Assembly (NCBI GenBank): GCA_003535455.1
Contig: DOHD01000118.1
Location: 1 to 5,558 of the forward strand
Direction of reading: 5' to 3'
DNA from: Acidimicrobium sp.
GTDB lineage: Bacteria > Actinomycetota > Acidimicrobiia > Acidimicrobiales > Ilumatobacteraceae
Length of the DNA: 5,558 bases
This document shows, piece by piece, positions 1-5,558 of the stretch (positions are counted from its first letter, which is position 1; each line of letters opens with the position of its first letter). Both the position numbers and the translations under genes were made by a program. The notes beneath the pieces were generated by a model. The model was not told where the DNA came from. It did not search any database and was given only the letters and a program-made list of their open reading frames with translations.

Positions 1-1376
1 TGCTTGACACCACCGAACGGTGCAGCAGGGTCAGAAACAAGGCCGCGATTTAGGCCGACCATTCCAGACTCGAGAGACTCAGCGACCCGCATGCCTCGAC
101 CCAAGTCGCGCGTGTAAACATATGAAACAAGGCCATGTTCGACACTGTTGGCGTGAGCCAAAATGTCGTCGCTATCTTTGAATCGCACGAGCGGTGCAAC
201 CGGACCAAAAATTTCGGTGCGCAAAATTGGCGCATTGAATGAGACTTCGGTTAGCACAGTCGGAAGATAGCCAAAAGAGCCATCGGTTGCCGCACTGCCA
301 CCACAAGCGACATTGGCACCAAAATTTTTCGCCTCATCGACCAATTTAGAGACCTGTTGTTGCTGTGATTTTGAAACAAGCGGCCCGACGGTTGTTTTCG
401 GGTCGAGGCCGTCACCTAAGACGAGAGCACCCATGCGTGCCGTTAGACCATCGGCGAACGCATCATAAATTTTCTCATGGACAAAAAACCTGTTCGCCGC
501 CGTGCATGCAGCGCCACCATTTCGCATCTTGGCCAACATCGCGCCGTCGAGCGCCGATGAAAGATCGGCGTCATCAAAAACTATGAACGGTGCGTTTCCG
601 CCAAGTTCCATGGTGCAGTTGATGACTTTTTCGGCGGCTTGCGCCAACAGCAACGAACCAATCGGTGTTGAACCGGTGAACGAAAGTTTGCGTACGTGGT
701 CTGATTTCAACATTGCACTTACGGCTGGCCCCGAGGGGCTTGGCACGACCACATTGACTACCCCGTCTGGCACACCTGCGCGTTGCATTATTTCTGCGAT
801 CGCGAGCGCTGTTAATGGTGTCTCGCTTGCCGGCTTCAACACGACCGTGCAACCAGCCGCCAGTGCAGGCCCAATTTTGCGCGTTGCCATCGCCGCCGGA
901 AAGTTCCATGGGGTTGCCAATAGCGCGACACCGACTGGCTGCCGTGAAACCATCAACCAGTTCGCGCCGCTCGGCGCACGACGATAGTCGCCGTCAATTC
1001 GCACGGCCTCTTCGCTGAACCATCTAAAGAACTCGGCCGCATAAGCGACTTCGGCGCGGGCGTCGCTCAAAACTTTGCCGTTCTCGAGGGTGATCAACTT
1101 TGCCAAAGATTCTTGTTCGGCGATCATAATTTCAAAACTTTTTCGCAAAATTTCGGCCCGCACGCGTGGTGCGGTCGCCTTCCACGATGCAAACGCGCTT
1201 TGTGCGGCGTCGACAGCGATCAAACAATCTTCAGGTGATGCGCTCGAAACTTGCGCCAACTTTGAACCATCGACTGGGTTCGTCACATCTATTTTTGATT
1301 TGTGTTCAATCCATTTGCCACCGATCAACGAATCAAGCGGTTGTGATGCACTCAGTTTTGACGAATTACTTTTCAT
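1..1376 (-). CDS. NAD(P)-dependent aldehyde dehydrogenase, succinate-semialdehyde dehydrogenase type; C-terminal end cut by window edge
   Basis: Probable cytoplasmic enzyme oxidising succinate semialdehyde to succinate with NAD(P)+. The visible 458 residues show the aldehyde dehydrogenase fold in order: TPWNFP (155-160, oxyanion-hole Asn158), cofactor-binding VVLKPASETP (Lys181, Ser184), FTGST (233-237), ELGGNAPF with general-base Glu257, RNGGAACTAANR with nucleophile Cys291, and EIFGP (388-392). Arg166 and Arg285 line up with the two arginines that hold the substrate carboxylate in human succinate-semialdehyde dehydrogenase (Arg213, Arg334), which favours this substrate. Ala293 stands where the human enzyme has its redox-switch cysteine. 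Family members have about 455-490 residues, so only some 20-30 should be missing; the reading ends in GGVK at the window edge. The ATG at 1376 is the first start after an in-frame stop at 1404-1406; no clear ribosome binding site precedes it. It is divergent from the transporter gene. A dehydrogenase for another small aldehyde is possible. I withhold the symbol gabD because the substrate is inferred. Confidence 0.9.
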   Translation of the reverse strand, partial: MKSNSSKLSASQPLDSLIGGKWIEHKSKIDVTNPVDGSKLAQVSSASPEDCLIAVDAAQSAFASWKATAPRVRAEILRKSFEIMIAEQESLAKLITLENGKVLSDARAEVAYAAEFFRWFSEEAVRIDGDYRRAPSGANWLMVSRQPVGVALLATPWNFPAAMATRKIGPALAAGCTVVLKPASETPLTALAIAEIMQRAGVPDGVVNVVVPSPSGPAVSAMLKSDHVRKLSFTGSTPIGSLLLAQAAEKVINCTMELGGNAPFIVFDDADLSSALDGAMLAKMRNGGAACTAANRFFVHEKIYDAFADGLTARMGALVLGDGLDPKTTVGPLVSKSQQQQVSKLVDEAKNFGANVACGGSAATDGSFGYLPTVLTEVSFNAPILRTEIFGPVAPLVRFKDSDDILAHANSVEHGLVSYVYTRDLGRGMRVAESLESGMVGLNRGLVSDPAAPFGGVK

Positions 1377-1429
1377 ACCGTTCAGTCTTGCGCAACTGTG
1401 ACTTCATTTAGAAACGCTAGATTTATCAG
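1377..1429. promoter_or_regulatory. Divergent intergenic spacer, presumed to hold both promoters
   Basis: These 53 bases separate the aldehyde dehydrogenase start (minus strand) from the transporter start (plus strand), so promoters for both should lie here or just inside the genes. The middle is A/T-rich, with TAGATTTATC at 1418-1427 as a possible -10-like region for the plus strand. I could not find a well-spaced -35/-10 pair on either strand, nor a clear operator palindrome or a Shine-Dalgarno sequence before either start. The call rests on gene layout. Confidence 0.35.
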
Positions 1430-2623
1430 GTGAATAAACAACGAATTGTCACGACGCTTCTGCTGGCAATCGGGTCATCGTCGTGTCTCTATGGCGTGAT
1501 GTTCACCATGCTCGACGATTATCGAAACAACTTCGGCATCGCCGAATCTGCGCTCGGTTTCATAGTCGGTGTTGGCTTTTTTACATCATTCATTGGCCAA
1601 GTCAGCATCGCACCGCTGGCCGATCGCGGTCGGGCAAAACGATTGATCGTTTTAGGTTTAACTCTCGAGGTGATCGGCTGCATCGGCATGGCACTTGGTC
1701 AAACATTCGTGGTTCTTCTCGTTTCGCGCACCGTTATGGGTTTTGGCGCAGGCACTGCTCTGCCGGCATTGCGTCGGGTGATTATCGTCGCCGACCCAGA
1801 AAATTTTGGTCGCAATCTGGGCCGAATTCTTTCATTTGAGGTCGCCGGTTTTGCCACGGGGCCAGTCGTCTCGGTGGTGATAGCAGACTTTTTTGGAATT
1901 CCAGGTCCATTTATTTTTCTCGCCGGCATAATTTCATGTTTTATTCTGATCATTAGTCGCATCGCCGTGCCCGAAACGGCAAAAGAGCATCAACCAACCG
2001 AACGATTCGCGATTGACTTGCTAAAAAATCGGGCCATCGCTTCTGGCATCTTGATCGGTGTCTCGTTGTTCTTCATGATCGGCGTATTCGACTCACTTTG
2101 GGTGTTGATGATGGACGACCTCGACGCGGCGCAATGGATGGCCAACATCGGCGTTTCAGTTTTTGCCTTGCCGCTTGTCGTGCTTGGGCCGTTCGGTGGC
2201 AAACTCGTGCAACGCGTCGGACCATTTCGCGCCGGAGGTCTCGGCATGACTCTTGGTGCAATCTTCATGGCTGGCTACGGTTTGATGCCGACGCCTGCAC
2301 TCATGATGCTGGTTTTCTTTTTTCACTCAACCAACGATGGCTTCTTTGTCACTGGTGCAGGCGTTGCCGTCGGCACCAGTGCACCACTCGAACGCCAAGC
2401 GGGTGCGCAAGGTTTGCTCGGCGGGTTAGAGACTCTCGCTGGTGGCGTCGCGGCAAGTTTTGCCGGCGTCGCCTATGACCATCTCGGTCGCACGACAACA
2501 TTTATCGGCACTGGTGCGATCATGCTGACTTTGATTTTGGCGAGCCGAATCTTGGCGGGAGACAATTGGTCTGTGCGCAACGTCGTGCCAAAATCTGCTG
2601 TCGGGTTAGACATTGTTTCGTAA
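1430..2623 (+). CDS. Major facilitator superfamily (MFS) transporter, about 12 membrane helices
   Basis: Inner-membrane secondary transporter of 397 residues, a usual MFS length. Hydrophobic segments at about residues 5-25, 40-60, 70-90, 92-112, 132-153, 158-179, 203-225, 238-257, 267-285, 288-312, 325-346 and 354-373 fit the 6+6 helix plan. The loop after helix 2 carries a motif-A-like LADRGRAKR (63-71, with Asp65-Arg66). A second-half counterpart, GPFGGKLVQRVG, lies at 253-264. A charged cytoplasmic linker at about 180-200 joins the halves. The GTG at 1430 is the only common start after an in-frame TAG at 1418-1420 that keeps helix 1 whole; the next ATG (1499) falls inside that helix. No Shine-Dalgarno sequence is visible, so leaderless translation is possible. 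The general look is of the proton-driven drug or metabolite exporter group, but the cargo cannot be read from sequence. The Nudix gene follows after 15 bases, probably on the same transcript. Confidence 0.88.
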   Translation: MNKQRIVTTLLLAIGSSSCLYGVMFTMLDDYRNNFGIAESALGFIVGVGFFTSFIGQVSIAPLADRGRAKRLIVLGLTLEVIGCIGMALGQTFVVLLVSRTVMGFGAGTALPALRRVIIVADPENFGRNLGRILSFEVAGFATGPVVSVVIADFFGIPGPFIFLAGIISCFILIISRIAVPETAKEHQPTERFAIDLLKNRAIASGILIGVSLFFMIGVFDSLWVLMMDDLDAAQWMANIGVSVFALPLVVLGPFGGKLVQRVGPFRAGGLGMTLGAIFMAGYGLMPTPALMMLVFFFHSTNDGFFVTGAGVAVGTSAPLERQAGAQGLLGGLETLAGGVAASFAGVAYDHLGRTTTFIGTGAIMLTLILASRILAGDNWSVRNVVPKSAVGLDIVS

Positions 2624-2638
2624 TACTGTTGTTAAATA

Positions 2639-3115
2639 ATGGGACAACGTGACGGCGATGGTTGGGTCGACTGCGACTGTGGCTTTCGCCATTGGGGTCG
2701 ATTCGGTGCTGCGGGTTTGCTTGTCTTGCGGTGCGACACACCACAGCCACAAGTTTTGTTGCAACTTCGCGCCGAGTGGACTCACGGCGGTGGCACATGG
2801 GCGTTGCCGGGTGGTGCGAAAGATTCACATGAAGATTCGGTGACGGCAGCACTGCGAGAAGCGCACGAAGAAATGGGCATCGACGTCGAAGCCCTCACGA
2901 TTAAACATGTTTTCTCAGACAACCACGGCCCATGGAGTTACGACACGGTGATTGCCCACGCGATGAGCGATGCAGGTGCGCACATCGCCAACCCCGAGTC
3001 GACCGCGACGAAGTGGTCGGCCATTGAAGAGGTCGAAACACTCAACTTGCACCCCGGATTAAAGCAATCTTGGATTGCGCTAAAGCCGTTGACTCTTAGT
3101 TCGTTAGAAAAATAA
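2639..3115 (+). CDS. Nudix hydrolase
   Basis: Small cytoplasmic hydrolase of 158 residues that should cleave a nucleoside diphosphate linked to another group, using Mg2+ or Mn2+. The Nudix box (G-x5-E-x7-REUxEExGU) is complete: Gly59, Glu65, then REAHEEMGI at 73-81, with Glu77 and Glu78 as expected metal ligands. WALPGG just before it is the usual lead-in strand. The N-terminus (GWVDCDCGFRHWGRFGAAGL, residues 8-27) resembles a group of actinobacterial Nudix proteins often labelled MutT-like or 8-oxo-dGTP diphosphatase; that substrate is unproven here. Cys12, Cys14 and His18 sit close together but do not form a full zinc site. The ATG at 2639 is fixed by an in-frame TAA at 2633-2635. With no visible Shine-Dalgarno sequence and a 15-base gap after the transporter stop, translation by reinitiation from the transporter is plausible. 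Confidence 0.92.
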   Translation: MGQRDGDGWVDCDCGFRHWGRFGAAGLLVLRCDTPQPQVLLQLRAEWTHGGGTWALPGGAKDSHEDSVTAALREAHEEMGIDVEALTIKHVFSDNHGPWSYDTVIAHAMSDAGAHIANPESTATKWSAIEEVETLNLHPGLKQSWIALKPLTLSSLEK

Positions 3116-3127
3116 CTTTTTACAACG
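3102..3127 (+). terminator. Weak inverted repeat across the convergent stop codons, possible terminator
   Basis: CGTT (3102-3105) can pair with AACG (3124-3127) and AAAAA (3108-3112) with TTTTT (3117-3121). Two mismatched positions lie between these arms and the loop is four bases. CTTTT follows on the plus strand, as in a factor-independent terminator. The stem is rich in A and T and would be unstable, and the minus-strand side lacks a T-run. It covers both stop codons, where a terminator for the convergent genes would be expected. Only weak support. Confidence 0.25.
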
Positions 3128-4331
3128 CTTTTGCGTATAACTCGTGCACTTCACCGCGAGTCGGATAACGCGGTGTGTTCAAAATAATCAGGTCGCGCAA
3201 CGCGTCTTGGGTAAGAGCCGCAATGTTGTCGCTTGTCGCGCCGAGCTCGCTGAGTTTTTTGTTAGTGCCGACGGTTTTTGAGAGTTTTTCAACCGCCGAA
3301 ATCGCGGCATCTGGGTCTACTTCACTGCCCAAAGCCTGACCGACGTTCGCATAACGCTCGGCGACCACATCGCGATTGAAACGCATCACATGCGGCAACA
3401 TCGTCGCCAAAGTTTGACCGTGCGCTTGATGTAACTGGCCCGAAATTGGGTGACCGGTCGCATGCACGAGACCAAGCAATGGTCCGCTCGAAAATGCACG
3501 CCCCGCCAGATGCGACGCAAGTTGCATCTGGGCGCGCGCCTCAAGATCTGCACCGTTCGTGACCGCGGTCGGCAAATATTTTGCAACGAGTCGAATTGCA
3601 TGCAACGCAAGTGCATCTGCATAGGGGTTCGACTGAACCGATGTGTATGCCTCGATCGCATGCGTCAAAACATCCATGCCACAAGCAGCGGTGCCCTTGG
3701 CCGGCATGCCAACTGTCAAAGTTGGGTCGAGCAAGATCGTGCGCGGACGAACTGACGGATTGCTAAAAGTAAGTTTGCGGTGATTCGCGGGGTTGGTCGT
3801 CGTATCGGTGATCAAGCCGCCACCGTTTGTTTCAGATGCAGTGCCTGAAGTTGTCGGAATTGCAATCGTCGGCAAACCAGGTTTTGATGCACTCGCTTTT
3901 GGTGCGAGCGTAGAAAAATCAATTCGATCGTTGGCGTCTAGGTCTGGTGCAAAAGCCAAACCCAGATGATCGACACCATTGGGCGCGGCAAGTGCAATGT
4001 ATTTGCCGCAGTCCATTACCGAACCGCCGCCTATAAATACGACTACGGTGCCGTCAAGACCGAACTTGTTGATCGCAGCCACCCCGGCGGCGACGTTTAT
4101 ATCTGTCGGGTTCGGCGATACTTGGTCGAATACTTGCCACTTCATGCCTGCAGTTGTGAGTGCATCTGTGATTGGTTTGACAACACCTGCGGCATTGACG
4201 CCTGCATCGGTGATGATGAATGCCCGCGTGCCGTGCGGCGAAACATATTGTGCAAGTGTTGCTGCGACATTCGGCCCAGAAACTGTGCTCGACATTGGCT
4301 CAAGACCAAAAGTGCTTACCGCTGGATCCAT
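3120..4331 (-). CDS. Iron-containing (group III) alcohol dehydrogenase
   Basis: Cytoplasmic NAD(P)-dependent oxidoreductase of 403 residues that interconverts an alcohol and an aldehyde or ketone; full length for the family (about 380-400). The N-terminal dinucleotide-binding half has GGGSVMD (101-107) and IPTTSGTASE (158-167). The C-terminal half carries the four metal ligands: Asp220 and His224 in GMDVLTHAIEAY, His290 in LVHATGH and His304 in HQAHG. The 14-residue spacing of the last two matches E. coli lactaldehyde reductase FucO. The C-terminus (NTPRYPTRGEVHELYAKAL) fits the usual family ending. The ATG at 4331 has a good AGGAG seven bases upstream, which decides against the internal Met13. 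The substrate is unknown. Relatives act on 1,2-propanediol, 1,3-propanediol, ethanol, butanol or 4-hydroxybutyrate; the nearby semialdehyde dehydrogenase makes 4-hydroxybutyrate an attractive but untested idea. It lies 96 bases downstream of the acyl-CoA dehydrogenase on the same strand. Confidence 0.93.
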   Translation of the reverse strand: MDPAVSTFGLEPMSSTVSGPNVAATLAQYVSPHGTRAFIITDAGVNAAGVVKPITDALTTAGMKWQVFDQVSPNPTDINVAAGVAAINKFGLDGTVVVFIGGGSVMDCGKYIALAAPNGVDHLGLAFAPDLDANDRIDFSTLAPKASASKPGLPTIAIPTTSGTASETNGGGLITDTTTNPANHRKLTFSNPSVRPRTILLDPTLTVGMPAKGTAACGMDVLTHAIEAYTSVQSNPYADALALHAIRLVAKYLPTAVTNGADLEARAQMQLASHLAGRAFSSGPLLGLVHATGHPISGQLHQAHGQTLATMLPHVMRFNRDVVAERYANVGQALGSEVDPDAAISAVEKLSKTVGTNKKLSELGATSDNIAALTQDALRDLIILNTPRYPTRGEVHELYAKAL

Positions 4332-4338
4332 TGACGAT

Positions 4339-4343
4339 CTCCT
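4339..4343 (-). promoter_or_regulatory. Ribosome binding site of the iron alcohol dehydrogenase
   Basis: On the minus strand AGGAG lies seven bases before the ATG at 4331. It is the only strong Shine-Dalgarno sequence before a visible start in this window, and it fixes the start of the 403-residue protein. Confidence 0.8.
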
Positions 4344-4427
4344 AAATGTGAAAGGTGAAACAGATTTTTTGCTGTTGCGCCAAAAGTAGCACCAACCAAA
4401 TAACTTTCTTTAATCGCACCGCATATA
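4344..4427 (-). other. Spacer between the acyl-CoA dehydrogenase and iron alcohol dehydrogenase genes
   Basis: This is the upstream part of the 96-base gap between two same-strand genes. It is richer in A and T than the flanking genes. I see no convincing promoter pair, hairpin terminator or small gene with its own ribosome binding site. The two genes could therefore be one transcript, or the second could have its own weak promoter here; the sequence does not decide. Confidence 0.4.
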
Positions 4428-5558
4428 TCAGGGGCCGGTAAATAACCCGTCGCGCGTGCCGTATTTTGGCAACGGTTCTTTGCCTTCGTGACGCGCAATT
4501 TCGGCGCGACCAACGACATGCCAGTGCACTTCATCTGGCCCGTCGGCAAGTCGCAGAGTGCGTTGACCTGCATACATTCGCGCCAGCGGCGTCCATTGAG
4601 AGATACCAGTCGCACCAAAAACCTGCATTGCTTCGTCGATAATTTTGCAAACTCGCTCGGGCACCATCGCTTTGACGGCGCTTACCCAGACCCGCGCCTC
4701 GGCGTTGCCCATCGTGTCCATCGCTCGCGCCGCGCGCAGCACCATAAGTCGCATCGCCTCGATTTCAATTCGTGCCTTGCCAATGATCTCGGTGTTTTTG
4801 CCTAGCCGTGCAATCGGTTTGCCAAATGCTTCACGACTGAGTCCACGACGCACCATCAACTCGAGCGCACGCTCGGCCGCGCCAATCGAACGCATGCAGT
4901 GGTGAATGCGACCTGGCCCGAGACGCACCTGCGAAATTTCAAAACCACGACCTTCGCCCAACAACATGTTCGACTTCGGCACGCGCACATCTGTGAATCG
5001 CAGATGCATGTGACCATGCGGTGCATCATCTTCGCCAAATACATGCATCGCACCGAGAATCTCGACGCCTGGCGTATTCATCGGCACCAAAATTTGAGAG
5101 TGGCGACTATGCGGTGGACCATCCGGATTTGTCATCAACATGCAGATCAAAATTTTGCAGCGCGGATCACCGGCACCAGAGATATAAAACTTCTCGCCAT
5201 TGATCAGCCATTCATCGCCGTCGAGAATCGCGCGACACTCTAAATTTTTGGCATCGCTTGAAGCGACATCGGGCTCGGTCATCGCATAGGCCGATCGAAT
5301 CTCGCCGTTCAACAACGGTTCAAGCCACTTTTTCTTTTGCTCGGGTGTGCCAACTCGCTCGAGAACTTCCATGTTGCCCGTATCTGGAGCGCTGCAATTT
5401 AGACATTCAGAAGCAATCGGGTTCTTGCCAAGTTCGGCGGCAATGTATGCATAGTCAAGGTTCGATAGGCCCTGACCAGTTTCAGAGTTCGGCAAGAAAA
5501 AGTTCCAGAGTCCGTTGGCTTTTGCTTTCGACTTGATTGCCTCGAGCAACTCAAGTTG
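4428..5558 (-). CDS. Acyl-CoA dehydrogenase, ACAD10/ACAD11-like; N-terminal end cut by window edge
   Basis: FAD-dependent enzyme of the acyl-CoA dehydrogenase family. 376 residues are visible and the frame stays open to the right edge (first visible codons read QLELLEA); family length suggests about 30-50 N-terminal residues are missing. The TTG at 5549 is not a credible start, because the helix continues upstream of it. Counting from the edge, the FAD-binding signature appears as YAMTEPDVASSDAKN (91-105), followed by INGEKFYISGAGDPRCKI (119-136). Then come FGEDDAPHGH (174-183), GEGRGFEISQVRLGPGRIHH (201-220), FGATGISQWTPLARMYA (314-330) and RLADGPDEVH (336-345). TEPDVASSDA, RLGPGRIHHCMR and ADGPDEVH are hallmarks of the ACAD10/ACAD11 group and not of classic short- or medium-chain enzymes. 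Asp339 seems to sit where medium-chain enzymes have catalytic Glu (IYEG). Mammalian ACAD10/11 work in 4-hydroxy acid breakdown; the substrate here is unknown. It is probably the first visible gene of a minus-strand unit with the iron alcohol dehydrogenase. Confidence 0.93.
   Translation of the reverse strand, partial: QLELLEAIKSKAKANGLWNFFLPNSETGQGLSNLDYAYIAAELGKNPIASECLNCSAPDTGNMEVLERVGTPEQKKKWLEPLLNGEIRSAYAMTEPDVASSDAKNLECRAILDGDEWLINGEKFYISGAGDPRCKILICMLMTNPDGPPHSRHSQILVPMNTPGVEILGAMHVFGEDDAPHGHMHLRFTDVRVPKSNMLLGEGRGFEISQVRLGPGRIHHCMRSIGAAERALELMVRRGLSREAFGKPIARLGKNTEIIGKARIEIEAMRLMVLRAARAMDTMGNAEARVWVSAVKAMVPERVCKIIDEAMQVFGATGISQWTPLARMYAGQRTLRLADGPDEVHWHVVGRAEIARHEGKEPLPKYGTRDGLFTGP

Noticed and set aside
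502..987. Plus-strand open frame of 161 codons inside the aldehyde dehydrogenase
   Set aside because: It is fully antisense to a gene with all aldehyde dehydrogenase motifs. The product has no recognisable family and no ribosome binding site, so it is a codon-bias shadow.
4344..4427. Promoter for the iron alcohol dehydrogenase in the 96-base spacer
   Set aside because: A/T-rich stretches and a TTGGTT are present on the minus strand, but I found no -10 element at suitable spacing, so I did not call a promoter.
4316..4618. Minus-strand open frame of 100 codons bridging the end of the acyl-CoA dehydrogenase, the spacer and the start of the iron alcohol dehydrogenase
   Set aside because: It overlaps conserved coding sequence on both sides in another frame, has no family resemblance and would cover the alcohol dehydrogenase ribosome binding site. 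A chance frame is more likely.
5547..5549. TTG as the start codon of the acyl-CoA dehydrogenase
   Set aside because: The frame is open to the window edge and the upstream residues continue the N-terminal helix. Family members have about 30-50 more residues, so the true start lies outside the window.
1..5558. CRISPR array, tRNA, insertion sequence, toxin-antitoxin or phage defence genes
   Set aside because: No regularly spaced repeats, cloverleaf, terminal inverted repeats, transposase or defence motifs were seen. Nearly all of the sequence is accounted for by five metabolic or transport genes.

Overview
The window looks like an ordinary, compact stretch of a bacterial chromosome. It holds five protein-coding genes with spacers of 4 to 96 bases, and base composition looks balanced by eye (not computed). 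The protein families suggest an actinobacterium. The Nudix protein has the actinobacterial-type N-terminus with GWV..C...RHWG..GAAGLL, and the succinate-semialdehyde-type dehydrogenase has the NGG-ACTAANR active-site variant. A moderate-GC aquatic actinobacterial lineage (for example Acidimicrobiia) is a guess from general flavour and was not tested. I see no RNA gene, insertion sequence, CRISPR array or phage gene, and no gap over 300 bases lacks a gene.

Layout, left to right: (1) a minus-strand aldehyde dehydrogenase of the succinate-semialdehyde dehydrogenase type starts at 1376 and runs off the left edge with only its C-terminal tail missing. (2) A 53-base divergent spacer follows. (3) A plus-strand pair comes next: a 12-helix major facilitator transporter (1430-2623) and, 15 bases on, a Nudix hydrolase (2639-3115). 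(4) The Nudix gene converges, with a 4-base gap, on a minus-strand iron-dependent alcohol dehydrogenase (3120-4331), and a weak inverted repeat covers both stop codons. (5) Upstream of it on the minus strand, 96 bases away, an acyl-CoA dehydrogenase of the ACAD10/ACAD11 type runs off the right edge and lacks its N-terminus.

How the genes may work together: the three minus-strand genes encode an acyl-CoA dehydrogenase, an alcohol dehydrogenase and a semialdehyde dehydrogenase. Together they resemble parts of a catabolic route for small hydroxy acids or alcohols. ACAD10/ACAD11-type enzymes act in 4-hydroxy acid breakdown. An iron alcohol dehydrogenase plus a succinate-semialdehyde dehydrogenase could take 4-hydroxybutyrate to succinate. 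This link is inference: the substrates cannot be read from sequence, and the transporter-Nudix pair on the other strand interrupts the block. I found no convincing new system here. The best leads are the possible hydroxy-acid gene set and the non-canonical active-site residues of the two edge genes.
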